A stretch of DNA of 64,000 bases from a virus. Below the pieces are notes generated by a model. The model saw only the letters and a program-made list of their open reading frames with translations. It searched no databases and was not told the origin of the DNA. Shown piece by piece: positions 1 through 8,177 of this stretch. How positions within the stretch are numbered: the stretch's first letter is position 1; each line of letters starts with the position of its first letter. The stretch covers positions 284,702-348,701 of IMG/VR virus record IMGVR_UViG_3300023174_000038. One strand, 5' to 3'. The position numbers were made by a program, and so were the translations under genes.

Positions 1-271
1 TGGTTATTGCCGTATTACCGGTAGAATACCCGTATCCAAAAATAGCTTTATCTGTACCGTAACCTGCGGCTGCAAGTTGATATCTAGCAGTGCCCACACC
101 AGTTGTATCTGTAGCAACTACACCCGCACTTGTTACTAGGTTGGTTATTGCTGTTACACCTACCCCACCAATGTATCCATATCCAAATATAGCTTTATTA
201 CCGCCTGGAGGTGGTGTAATAGCCCATCCTCCGCCATTTAATGTTATTCCACCTGTAATTGTTATTGACAT
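1..271 (-). CDS. fibre-like repeat protein, N-terminal part (cut by window edge)
   Basis: The gene starts at 271 and runs off the left edge, leaving 90 residues. Its opening, MSITITGGITLNGGG, closely matches the openings of the proteins starting at 46890 and 36420, which are six-repeat fibre-like proteins, so this is probably a third member. The visible part is Gly/Tyr-rich and carries the block KAIFGYGY twice (residues 26 and 75), a 49-residue repeat spacing typical of beta-propeller or beta-helix surface proteins. Only 10 bases separate it from the stop of the upstream gene. Role as a tail or host-contact fibre is inferred; total length and repeat number are unknown. Confidence 0.65.
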   Translation of the reverse strand, partial: MSITITGGITLNGGGWAITPPPGGNKAIFGYGYIGGVGVTAITNLVTSAGVVATDTTGVGTARYQLAAAGYGTDKAIFGYGYSTGNTAIT

Positions 272-281
272 TTTTTAACCT

Positions 282-1235
282 TTATTGAAAAATTTCTGGA
301 TGTGCTTTGCCAAATATCTTAATATACTTGCCAGCCATTACATCCGCTTCAGCTTCTATTGGACTACCAGGATAACTATCACCCGGCTTAATCATATTTA
401 ATTCACCCTGACGTACATGTGTTAATTCATGGAACACAGTACGTAATATATCTACTAAATTTCTATTAGCACAATAAACCCATACTTCACCCGTCTCTGG
501 ATTATGTCTTCCAGTATGATGACCTTCTTGTGCTTCATCACTATCATAACTAAACTCTATCTTTGGAGTATTTTGTAAATTCAACTTCTTACTTGTCCAA
601 GCAAGAAACTTCTGTACAATAGGATTACTATTCAAATCTTCTTGTTCAGCTTCTGTAATGTAGGGCTTTAATAACTCTGGATCATATCCTTTATGTCTAG
701 CAGAATCTCGTAATCGTCTTAACCCTTTAGCTTCAATTTGTCTTATTCTATCTCTAGACAAGTCAAACCTATCACCAATCTGTTGTAATGTCATGTCATA
801 CCAAAATCTTAAAATTAATACTTTTCGTTGGTCATCGGTTAATCTGTCTAAGCCGTTTTGGATAATTTGTTTAATACTATCATCTGTTGCAGGCTCCTCA
901 CCAGCTGGATCTTTATATGGTACTCGTTCTGCCCTATTATAAATATCGTTTGGATCATTTAATGTTGGCATTTTATTATGAGCTCCACGATATGTAGCAC
1001 CATCTGGGTTGTAATGTCGTCCTCCAACCTCATCTAGTTTATCTTTAATCCAATTGTCTGGAGTTTTATGATATTTTCTAACAAATAAATCATGCAATGC
1101 ATCACCAGTAATACGGTGTTTCTTTGCTATGTTTTTCATTAGCTTATCAATGGTATTATAGTCGTGTTTCTCTAAGCTAGGAAGTTTCTTAGCTAGTTCA
1201 ACTGCGGCTGATTCGTATAGTTCTATTGCTCTCAT
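282..1235 (-). CDS. sigma70 region 4-like domain fused to a HExxH metallopeptidase
   Basis: 317 residues from the ATG at 1235, chosen because a late promoter box (1241-1248) lies just upstream; an in-frame ATG at 1265 would add ten residues. Residues 128-178 match sigma70 region 4: a helix-turn-helix with DRIRQIEAKGLRRLR, nearly the primary-sigma region 4.2 motif. Residues 269-273 are HELTH followed by EAEAD at 294-298, the layout of a zinc metallopeptidase (two His plus a distal Glu). The N-terminus MRAIELYES and the linker YITEAE (E195/A196) both look like T4 prohead-protease sites, the second falling exactly between the two domains. No sigma region 2 is visible, so it is unlikely to be a complete sigma factor. 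Function unknown; possibilities are a transcription regulator with a releasable protease, or packaged virion cargo. Confidence 0.75.
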   Translation of the reverse strand: MRAIELYESAAVELAKKLPSLEKHDYNTIDKLMKNIAKKHRITGDALHDLFVRKYHKTPDNWIKDKLDEVGGRHYNPDGATYRGAHNKMPTLNDPNDIYNRAERVPYKDPAGEEPATDDSIKQIIQNGLDRLTDDQRKVLILRFWYDMTLQQIGDRFDLSRDRIRQIEAKGLRRLRDSARHKGYDPELLKPYITEAEQEDLNSNPIVQKFLAWTSKKLNLQNTPKIEFSYDSDEAQEGHHTGRHNPETGEVWVYCANRNLVDILRTVFHELTHVRQGELNMIKPGDSYPGSPIEAEADVMAGKYIKIFGKAHPEIFQ

Positions 1236-1240
1236 ATTAG

Positions 1241-1248
1241 TATTTATG
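1241..1248 (-). promoter_or_regulatory. late promoter box CATAAATA
   Basis: CATAAATA on the minus strand, with only five bases between the box and the ATG at 1235. It resembles the T4 late promoter TATAAATA; transcription starting about six bases downstream would give an almost leaderless mRNA. Confidence 0.55.
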
Positions 1249-1266
1249 CTCACTTTTGATTTCACA

Positions 1267-1331
1267 GTAGCGAATTGTTACATCAGGCCAGCAGCCGGCC
1301 CACACTTGAAAACGCAAAGGTCCTAAGGTAG
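1267..1331. repeat. GC-rich intergenic island with rRNA-like words
   Basis: This 65-base island between two AT-rich genes begins GTAGCGAATTG and ends GGTCCTAAGGTAG, so both ends carry GTAG. The right end equals the core of the 23S rRNA/I-CeuI target. The centre (1286-1300) is the near-palindrome GGCCAGCAGCCGGCC, whose GCCAGCAGCCG equals part of the 16S 530 loop. It looks inserted: composition is unlike its flanks. It could be a small mobile repeat or an endonuclease target; chance cannot be excluded from one copy. Confidence 0.35.
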
Positions 1332-1338
1332 TGTGTTC

Positions 1339-2151
1339 TTAATCATTCGTCTTACATTTAGCACGTTTAGCATTGGTTAATGCTCCGTAATCTACTGGCC
1401 ATTCTTTACCAGGCTGTAACTCTTTAGCGTTTGCAGGGAAATGGTACTTTACACCTGCATATTCTTGTATCTGTGCTAATGGAGCACGAAACTGTGTCAA
1501 ATCATTACCCAAATTAACATATGGTTTCTTATGTGGGAACTGCCATCCAGCAACTTCATGTGTAACATTGTTAATAACAATCTTGTAGTAACCATGAGGA
1601 ACAACTACACCATTACCAATCTTTTCATTACCTGTACCATAATATGCACCTACATAAATTGTGAATGGTTGTTTTAGTTGTACTGCCCATCCACGTATAC
1701 TTGTTTCTAATAGTTTCCATATGCCACGATTCAATGAACCATGTTGAGGATACATATTAGTCATTAAAAAACTTTCATATTCTACTTGTTGTGTCCAAGA
1801 TAGATCACCATCTGGTGCAGCATGACCTTTGTCATAACCCGTAGCTACATAATCATCAGGCTTTGCACCATCTTTAATACTAGCATCAGCAACAAAAGCG
1901 TTTGTTCTTGGGAAACAACCTAAAGCATTTTCTGGCTTAAGAGTGTATGCTACATATACTGGTATCTTTGCTGGCGAATCATATGCTACAAGATATGCTT
2001 CACGACATATTGGTTGTGATGGTCTTGCTGTTTGTGCAAATCCGTACGGACTATGTATTTGACATTGTTGTACTGGTAAGGGAGCACGTTGATCCCATGC
2101 AAATATATTTGTTGATATTAGTACTGTTGCTATTGCTATTATTTTTTTCAT
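1339..2151 (-). CDS. secreted DNA/RNA non-specific endonuclease (NUC1/NucA family)
   Basis: 270 residues. An N-terminal Sec signal peptide is plain (MKKII, hydrophobic core, likely cut after NIFA, residue 18). The beta-beta-alpha-metal nuclease core has DKGH at 107-110 (family motif DRGH; H110 is the expected general base), N132 in MTNMYPQ, and N141, W145 and E149 in the following helix, as in Serratia-type nucleases. These enzymes cut DNA and RNA with a divalent metal, usually outside the cytoplasm. The start has the Shine-Dalgarno AGAGGA. It sits between a 208-residue protein and the sigma-like fusion. A phage could use it to degrade periplasmic or external DNA or to exclude competing DNA; that role is inferred. 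Confidence 0.85.
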   Translation of the reverse strand: MKKIIAIATVLISTNIFAWDQRAPLPVQQCQIHSPYGFAQTARPSQPICREAYLVAYDSPAKIPVYVAYTLKPENALGCFPRTNAFVADASIKDGAKPDDYVATGYDKGHAAPDGDLSWTQQVEYESFLMTNMYPQHGSLNRGIWKLLETSIRGWAVQLKQPFTIYVGAYYGTGNEKIGNGVVVPHGYYKIVINNVTHEVAGWQFPHKKPYVNLGNDLTQFRAPLAQIQEYAGVKYHFPANAKELQPGKEWPVDYGALTNAKRAKCKTND

Positions 2152-2161
2152 TCAATCCTCT

Positions 2162-2788
2162 TTATCCTACTACTGTACGATTCTTTACTTTACTAATTTC
2201 TACACTGAGTGGTGTATTAGTTGTTTTTGCTCTAAATATCTTATCAGTCTCACGTACACCTGGCTTAAGTTCAGATGCTACAATTAAGAATCTTGCTCTA
2301 TTCTTTCTCATGCCAATAAACTCACCTACTAATACTTGGTAATTAGGATAGTTAGGTGTTAAATCTATTTTAGGATTTTCTTGTTCATTGATGCTTTCTG
2401 ACACACCTTGTGCAATTGCTTCACGTGCCTGACGTTCATTTTCTTGTTTGAATCGTTGCATGGCTTGACTATCATTTATTTGTCCACGATCCAGTGCTTG
2501 CCAAATTGGCAAATCAAATGTGAGATATTTTTTTTGTACTGCTTGAGCATAACTAACTTCATTGCCACGACCTTGCCAATCAGGTTTATGCCCCCAAACA
2601 ACAGATACAGATTGACCATTTGGGAAGTTGATACGCATACGCTCTCCATAAAATACATATGTACTACCTTGCCATGTAAAAGCAAGATCGCCATTAACTG
2701 TTTTACCCATAGACCAGCCATGCTTTTTTAACAGTGAATCAACTGCGGCTTGATTATCATTCTCAATAATAAACTCTGTTGCTCTCAT
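2162..2788 (-). CDS. conserved phage protein with capsid-targeting-like N-terminus
   Basis: 208 residues; start overlaps the stop of the Dps gene (TAATG), so translation is probably coupled. I do not recognise the fold. It opens MRATEFIIEN, very like MRAIELYES of the sigma-like fusion, and contains SINEQEN near residue 133, another IxE site. The first 80 residues form a small alpha/beta unit rich in aromatic residues; the last 60 (PNYPNYQVLVGEFIG onward) look like a compact beta domain. Middle segment 95-125 is helical and Gln/Glu-rich. The shared N-terminus suggests delivery into the prohead together with its neighbours, which is inference. Confidence 0.6.
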   Translation of the reverse strand: MRATEFIIENDNQAAVDSLLKKHGWSMGKTVNGDLAFTWQGSTYVFYGERMRINFPNGQSVSVVWGHKPDWQGRGNEVSYAQAVQKKYLTFDLPIWQALDRGQINDSQAMQRFKQENERQAREAIAQGVSESINEQENPKIDLTPNYPNYQVLVGEFIGMRKNRARFLIVASELKPGVRETDKIFRAKTTNTPLSVEISKVKNRTVVG

Positions 2789-3228
2789 TACTCACGTTCT
2801 CTTTTTAATGTTGAACGGATAAACCATGCTTTCTTACCGTATAGGTCTTGCAGTTCAGCCATGTAGTTAGCAATACCCTGTTGACGTTCATTTGTTGCTT
2901 CATCAAACATAGCAACAACAAGTTGACCTAATGTTTCACAATCTTGTAGTAACTCAATAAACATGAGTTCAGCTCTTGGAACTTTAGTTTGGTCTTGAAT
3001 GATACTTAATTCAGCATAACGTGTTAGACTGCCAGGAGTATAGTGACCTAATATTCTGATATATTCAGCTACAGGATCAATAGTAGCATTTACATCTTCA
3101 TACAATGTATTAAAGAATTCGTGATATTGTGGGAAGTTACTTCCCTCCACATTCCAATGAAAGTTTTGTGATTTGATAGCAAAGCTTTGTGTACTAGCTA
3201 ATAGTACTTTTAAATTATCTGATAACAT
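2788..3228 (-). CDS. dps: Dps-family ferritin (DNA-protecting miniferritin)
   Basis: 146 residues, four-helix bundle of the Dps family. The signature FHWNVEG (H24) is followed by H36, D51 and E55. The spacings of 12, 27 and 31 residues from the first His match the ferroxidase ligands of Dps proteins, so the iron-oxidising site is intact. Dps dodecamers oxidise Fe(II) with peroxide, store iron and often bind DNA. There is no long basic N-terminal tail (it starts MLSDNLK), so DNA binding through the usual tail is not evident. It lies in an operon with proteins bearing prohead-targeting-like N-termini but lacks such a peptide itself. Likely role: protecting phage or host DNA from oxidative damage during infection. 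Confidence 0.92.
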   Translation of the reverse strand: MLSDNLKVLLASTQSFAIKSQNFHWNVEGSNFPQYHEFFNTLYEDVNATIDPVAEYIRILGHYTPGSLTRYAELSIIQDQTKVPRAELMFIELLQDCETLGQLVVAMFDEATNERQQGIANYMAELQDLYGKKAWFIRSTLKRERE

Positions 3229-3237
3229 GATTACTCG

Positions 3238-6200
3238 TTAGTCTTTCTTTTTTGTATTAACATTGATGGCTTTACCACTACGGTCAGGATTAGGATCTTC
3301 TCTACGTTTACGTTGAGCGGCACTTGCACGACCCTTCTTACCTAGACTATGTGCTTTACTTTGTGGCAAGCATTTTGGTTTACCTTCTCCTGGTTCTCTA
3401 GCACATGGACCTTTAATCTTTCCTTTAGTATCCATGCGAACCCACTTTTCTTTATTAAACCAATCATGCAAACTTTCATCTGCCCTTTCAATACCTTCTA
3501 GTATAGAACTTTCATTCTTCTTCCCACCGTTACCCCAGTTACTTGCGCCTTTGTTGCGACACTTAACTAATGCACCACTGGCATAAGCACTTGGCCATAC
3601 TTTATAACGACTCTTTACTTTGTAGTAGCAAGCATCTTTCTTTTCGTTCATTAATTCTTCACTAACCATTTCGCCACCACAGTGTGGGCAACTTTCACTG
3701 TGTTGGTCTTCATTTGTTTTATTTTTAGCACAACTACCCGGAAAGCCTGCTTTAGTACCAGCAACTCTATGATAGCCGGACCAGCATTTCAATTCATCTA
3801 GTTGATCTTTTGAATGGTCACCGTGTGTTTCACACATACCGCAGTCTTCACAGACCATTTCCATTTCAATGCTTTCATTGTGCTTCTTCTTACCTGCACA
3901 ATGAGCCTTTTGACTAAAGCCTTTAGGATGACTACAGTTAATACTGCTCTTATATTTTTGACTCCAGCCTTCATCCATCTCTTGTTCATTAACGTAAATT
4001 GCGGCAGTTGTTTTATTTAAACTTTGTGGATCTTTTACGCCGGCTGCTACTTTAATTGCTTTAACTTTTTGTCTATAGTCATCAGCATATTCGGCTAATC
4101 TGTAGCCTAACATTTTACCAATTTCTTCAGGTGTAGCTGGTTTATCTTGCGGAGTATTTGCACCAAAAGTTGTGTCTAGTATCTTAGGCCATGCCATCCA
4201 GACCATATTTGATAACTCTTTATATGCTTTGCTTCTTAATTCTTTAATTTGAGCTTCAGCCTCATCTTCAGAAATACTAGGTGCGGGTGCAGGAATAGTT
4301 CCTTTGAATGCTTGAGCATTACCGGCACCGCCTAATCCTGCGGCAGCTAATGCGCCGGCGCCTGCTGCCTTACCCATGTTACCTAAAAACCCTCTACGGT
4401 TCATATCAGCTTCTTTCAAACCTGATTTTTTACGTATATACAATCTATCCTGTAATATTGAAATAGCATTGTCTAACTTTTTATTCAATGATTGATAGTT
4501 ATCTTTTGCACCATACTTAACGTGCATACTAGTATCAGTATCATTCTGCATTGCAGGAGTTAACAAACCTTTACGTTCTAATCTATCAACTAACTTATCT
4601 AATAGTTCTTGCTTTTGTATAGCATTATCTAATTGTGCTAATCTAGCTTTTAATACAGAATGTTTTTCACCAGGTTGTGCAACTGGTGTTGGTTGAAATT
4701 CTCTACGTAAACCTTGTTGTGCTTTTTGTACTGTGTTCTTTTCAAAATCTTGTCTCCAAGCTTCTATTTCAGCTTCACGCTGTTTCTCTATAGCTAATTT
4801 AGCTTGAATCAACGCATCCAATGATGTAGATTTTAATTGATCACCTAAGTTTTCATCAATTGATGCATAACGCTTATCATCTAAATCATCGTGGTAACTT
4901 CTTTGTGGTGGTTTTTTTAGCTCTATTGGTTTCTTAGATGAACCTCTATAACCACGTTCCCATGCCGCTGCACCTGCTGCCGCACTTTTACCATTTTTAA
5001 CAAAGTGATTAATGACTTCTTGTTTACTGTTAAATCTAGGTGATTCTATACCTTCATTTGTTGCCATTTCGCCATCATTACTATGACCATAATATTTGGC
5101 TACTTTTTGTAAATCAGCAGAATTTCTATCGTTAAGATAATCAGTTACTAAATCATGTATCTGATATCTTTGTTCTTGCGGGGCTGGTAATTCTATTTCA
5201 CCTTCACTTGCATCAGCAATATGTGCGGCGCCGGGACTGTCTAAGAACCATATCTCATCATCCTCATCCCATTCTAATCCCCATTTGTCTATTGTTGCAG
5301 TTAATACATAGTTGTTAGTAGTACCTACTACAAATTTGTTACCGCCTATATAACGTGAGCTATTTGGTTGACCGTAATCTTTTGGTCCTTTAGGGCCGCC
5401 AGTTTGTACAAATTCATTTATACCTTGACTGATACCAGATTTCTTTGTATCATTAGCAAATTGTTTTTTAGTTGCACGAACAATACCACTGAAACGTTTA
5501 TCACCACGCTTGTAATCGCCCTCTTTATCAGCTTTTCCTGCATCGGCAGCGGCCGCTGTTTTATATTGTGCTAGTTTCTCATTAGAGATTTCATCTAGTT
5601 GTGATTCAGGCATTAATCCGTGCTTTGTAATACGAGCATCTAATTCATCACGCTCTTTGGAATATTTTTGTATAAGTTCTTTATTACCTACTTGAATTGC
5701 TTGTCTAAGTTTTTCCTGAATGGCATCTGCTAAATCATAGTATTGATCCATTTTCATTCTAGTGGTATTATCTTCTTTTATTGTTTTACCTTGACCTAAT
5801 TGTTGTAAATCACTTGTTAATACATCTTGTGTAACACTACCCATACCTTTTGAAATCGTAATGCGAGAATGTTTACGATCCTTACTCATAGCAACTACTT
5901 TTGATGGTTGTCCAAAATACTTAACAGTATCACCTATCTGTATGTTCTTCATAGATACATTACCAACATTAACCGGTTTATCACCTGCAAAGTTACCTTG
6001 ATCTCCCCATGGGTCATCTAAACTTTCATTTGTACCAGTAGCTAATCTATCATGGTCACTATCACGTTGGGCTTTTTCTGCCGCTGCCTTCATAGCACGA
6101 CCTTTAGCAAAATCTTTTTCTTGTCTTATTAAACCATATGGATCATACTCATCATCATCTGTTTGTGTATGTCTACCACGTTTAGGATATGATGGTGCAT

Positions 6201-6282
6201 CTGCCCCGTATTCTCTTGCTGGATCATTATGTCCGTAAAAAGGATTGGATTCGTTTATTATACCTTTTAGAATATTGCTCAT
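3238..6282 (-). CDS. large multi-module virion-type protein with internal Tat-like signal and zinc motifs
   Basis: 1014 residues. The start MSNILKGIINES carries an IxE/S site at residue 11. Residues 1-600 are mostly charged, low-complexity or helical. At 622-626 LKEAD is followed by MNRRGFLG (627-634), a hydrophobic Ala/Gly stretch and AQA at 656-658: the shape of a twin-arginine signal peptide placed in the middle of the protein. Residues 660-790 look globular. C-terminal to that are Cys-rich units: CEDCGMC (811-817), CPHCGGE (865-871), and several C...GxxxxxC blocks ending in Lys-rich tails. The last 80 residues resemble a small Cys-containing phage domain of unknown function. It starts one base after the upstream stop. 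Probably a head-packaged or structural polyprotein-like factor; function unknown. Confidence 0.6.
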   Translation of the reverse strand: MSNILKGIINESNPFYGHNDPAREYGADAPSYPKRGRHTQTDDDEYDPYGLIRQEKDFAKGRAMKAAAEKAQRDSDHDRLATGTNESLDDPWGDQGNFAGDKPVNVGNVSMKNIQIGDTVKYFGQPSKVVAMSKDRKHSRITISKGMGSVTQDVLTSDLQQLGQGKTIKEDNTTRMKMDQYYDLADAIQEKLRQAIQVGNKELIQKYSKERDELDARITKHGLMPESQLDEISNEKLAQYKTAAAADAGKADKEGDYKRGDKRFSGIVRATKKQFANDTKKSGISQGINEFVQTGGPKGPKDYGQPNSSRYIGGNKFVVGTTNNYVLTATIDKWGLEWDEDDEIWFLDSPGAAHIADASEGEIELPAPQEQRYQIHDLVTDYLNDRNSADLQKVAKYYGHSNDGEMATNEGIESPRFNSKQEVINHFVKNGKSAAAGAAAWERGYRGSSKKPIELKKPPQRSYHDDLDDKRYASIDENLGDQLKSTSLDALIQAKLAIEKQREAEIEAWRQDFEKNTVQKAQQGLRREFQPTPVAQPGEKHSVLKARLAQLDNAIQKQELLDKLVDRLERKGLLTPAMQNDTDTSMHVKYGAKDNYQSLNKKLDNAISILQDRLYIRKKSGLKEADMNRRGFLGNMGKAAGAGALAAAGLGGAGNAQAFKGTIPAPAPSISEDEAEAQIKELRSKAYKELSNMVWMAWPKILDTTFGANTPQDKPATPEEIGKMLGYRLAEYADDYRQKVKAIKVAAGVKDPQSLNKTTAAIYVNEQEMDEGWSQKYKSSINCSHPKGFSQKAHCAGKKKHNESIEMEMVCEDCGMCETHGDHSKDQLDELKCWSGYHRVAGTKAGFPGSCAKNKTNEDQHSESCPHCGGEMVSEELMNEKKDACYYKVKSRYKVWPSAYASGALVKCRNKGASNWGNGGKKNESSILEGIERADESLHDWFNKEKWVRMDTKGKIKGPCAREPGEGKPKCLPQSKAHSLGKKGRASAAQRKRREDPNPDRSGKAINVNTKKKD

Positions 6283-6283
6283 A

Positions 6284-7165
6284 TCACGCTTTCTTATTCT
6301 TGTTATCTAACATGCCACGCTTATTAGCTGTTGCCCAAGCAATGTTCTCCGCTTCTTTTTTACTGTGACCTAATTTCTTTTCACTTTGTGCTACATGCTT
6401 AACCATACGGTCTACTTTAGCACCTTCATCTATTGGTGCATGAACTGGACATTGGTCTTGACCATGTGTTCTACACACACATTTCAAATTAGGTTTGCCT
6501 TCTGCTACGCCCTGTTGACCATACGTATCAAGAATTTGTCTAACATAAAAATTATAAAAACCACGACGGCTATTGTATTCTCTATCTCCAAGTACAGTCT
6601 TTAGTGCTTTTACAGCATCAGTTACTTCTGGGCCACGCATTATTTTTAATGAGTCAGTAACTAGTGTATCACCTCTTTGTGAGCCTTCTGATACACCTTG
6701 AACTTGTTTACCTTCTAAGTATTCACGTATAGTGTTTAGATAATCATTGGCTTTAATAATCTTTTCTTGTACCCAACCATCAAGACCTTCTTCTTCACTA
6801 AGGTCTTTAATCATTGAATAAACTTGTTGAGCATTCTTTGCGGCACTGAATAGATCACTACGTGCCATCTCAACTTCGTGGTCTATACGACTTTGACCAT
6901 GTGGCACAAATCCATTTTTACGACTACGTCCTTGTCCCGGAACGACAATAACATCATCTTCTTGTAGTTCTGCTTCACTTATTTCAGCACTTTCATTAAT
7001 GCTGTTAGCATATGGAGCACTAGTCTTTTTACCCTTGAATAGTGTGCCTACTTTCTTGCCACCATATATGCTAGGATTTCCCCTAGATTGTGTGCCACCT
7101 AATGGTGAATTTACAGTAGCTATTGCACCTGCTGTTGTAGTTTCAGTGATTTGTTTGATTTTCAT
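6284..7165 (-). CDS. conserved phage protein with prohead-protease-like sites
   Basis: 293 residues, first gene after a late box at 7188. The N-terminus MKIKQITETTTAG and the stretch SINESAEISEAELQED (about 55-70) contain closely spaced IxE/LxE sites. Residues 70-160 hold a helical domain (VEMARSDLFSAAKNA, then EEEGLDGWVQEKI); residues 225-245 a CxCRTHGxxxCPVH zinc-like motif; the C-terminus is Lys-rich with IAWATANKRG. I do not recognise an enzyme. The composition and company (the 1014-residue neighbour has related Cys and Lys-rich modules) suggest a virion-internal protein. Confidence is high that it is a gene, low on function. Confidence 0.6.
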   Translation of the reverse strand: MKIKQITETTTAGAIATVNSPLGGTQSRGNPSIYGGKKVGTLFKGKKTSAPYANSINESAEISEAELQEDDVIVVPGQGRSRKNGFVPHGQSRIDHEVEMARSDLFSAAKNAQQVYSMIKDLSEEEGLDGWVQEKIIKANDYLNTIREYLEGKQVQGVSEGSQRGDTLVTDSLKIMRGPEVTDAVKALKTVLGDREYNSRRGFYNFYVRQILDTYGQQGVAEGKPNLKCVCRTHGQDQCPVHAPIDEGAKVDRMVKHVAQSEKKLGHSKKEAENIAWATANKRGMLDNKNKKA

Positions 7166-7187
7166 AAGGATTTCCGTACTAATAGTG

Positions 7188-7195
7188 TATTTATC
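7188..7195 (-). promoter_or_regulatory. late promoter box GATAAATA
   Basis: GATAAATAC on the minus strand, about 22 bases upstream of the ATG at 7165; drives the 293- and 1014-residue genes, Dps and followers. Confidence 0.6.
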
Positions 7196-7219
7196 AAAAT
7201 ACCATAATATGGAAACTTA

Positions 7220-8134
7220 TTAGATTTTGCCTGAGGGCTTTGCTGTTGGTGGGATACCTGCTCTACTAGTATTCCAATAGAATGCTTTTGCGTTCTTTTT
7301 GATACTGTCAGGCTTAACATCTACTGTTAATGCTGTACTAAAACGAGGGTCATTCTTCTGTTTTTTGCTTGGGATATAGCCCGAAGCTTCACCTACATAC
7401 ATTTCATCTACATTAGCGTACATATTGTCTAAACTTAAATGTTTGCTATGTAATTTGTCTCTCAAGTCATATAGTTTTGTAATATAGCCCCTGCTACGTA
7501 ATGCTTTATATGCTAAATTTTCAGGGCTAAACTCACCACCTTTATCTAATCCAGCTTGACGATATTGTTTAATCTTTTTTAATACTTTATTGACTTTACT
7601 TATTTTATCAGATTGTAATACTGTATCAATAATGTCTAATAGTTTTATATATTTTGCTTTAGTAGCTGTTTGGTCAAAGTTAGCTCTACGTTTTGCAGGC
7701 ATACGCAACCATTTATTATCTTTAACACTATACTCACCTAAGCTAGTGACAGGTTCTGCCGCATCTTGTATGTATAATTCTACCGGAATTCCATTGATAG
7801 TAATATCATGTGAATCATTGTATAAATCTTTTTTAGCCTTAAAGAATTCATGGTAAATGTCATCGTCAGGTAAATCCTTCATATTGACTAAGATATGTAA
7901 ATCTAAATCACTATGGTCTGTATAACTATAGGCTGCATTACTTCCGGATATAGTAATATCACGTACATCCAAATCATGTATACCCATCTCTTGTAAGAAA
8001 TCTTGTGCTATGTGTTTTAGTTGTAGTTCAACTTCAGGTTGAAGATGTTGTCCACGGAATAACTTTGGATTGAGGTTATCGTGAAATGTCACAGCATCTG
8101 ACATTTTGAATGAATGTAATTCTTTTAAGTCCAT
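7220..8134 (-). CDS. nucleotidyltransferase-fold protein
   Basis: 304 residues. The motif GSNAAYSYTDHSDLDLHI (64-81) is the classic pol-beta-type nucleotidyltransferase signature: Gly-Ser, then two metal-binding acids D76 and D78. A third acid is likely in the strand IPVELYI (near 119). Helical C-terminal region 150-240 is consistent with a substrate-binding cap. The tail from about 248 (GEASGYIPSKKQKNDPRF) seems to be a separate conserved phage module preceded by a VGE/A site. These enzymes transfer a nucleotide to RNA, protein or small molecules; substrate unknown here. A late box lies only four bases before the ATG. Confidence 0.75.
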   Translation of the reverse strand: MDLKELHSFKMSDAVTFHDNLNPKLFRGQHLQPEVELQLKHIAQDFLQEMGIHDLDVRDITISGSNAAYSYTDHSDLDLHILVNMKDLPDDDIYHEFFKAKKDLYNDSHDITINGIPVELYIQDAAEPVTSLGEYSVKDNKWLRMPAKRRANFDQTATKAKYIKLLDIIDTVLQSDKISKVNKVLKKIKQYRQAGLDKGGEFSPENLAYKALRSRGYITKLYDLRDKLHSKHLSLDNMYANVDEMYVGEASGYIPSKKQKNDPRFSTALTVDVKPDSIKKNAKAFYWNTSRAGIPPTAKPSGKI

Positions 8135-8138
8135 AGAG

Positions 8139-8146
8139 TATTTATC
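8139..8146 (-). promoter_or_regulatory. late promoter box GATAAATA
   Basis: GATAAATA followed by CTCT and the ATG at 8134, leaving no room for a Shine-Dalgarno downstream of the predicted start site. Confidence 0.55.
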
Positions 8147-8156
8147 TAAAAACTAT

Positions 8157-8176
8157 AAAGCCCCTTTCGGGGCTTT
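8157..8176 (-). terminator. rho-independent terminator after the glycosyltransferase gene
   Basis: Perfect 8-bp stem AAAGCCCC/GGGGCTTT with a four-base loop, one base after the stop codon (8178-8180) and followed on the minus strand by a short T run. It separates the glycosyltransferase unit from the next late-promoter unit. Confidence 0.8.
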
Positions 8177-8177
8177 A

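Noticed and set aside
1267-1331. A fragment of a real rRNA gene
   Set aside because: Matches are limited to short words from different rRNAs in the wrong order; no continuous alignment exists.
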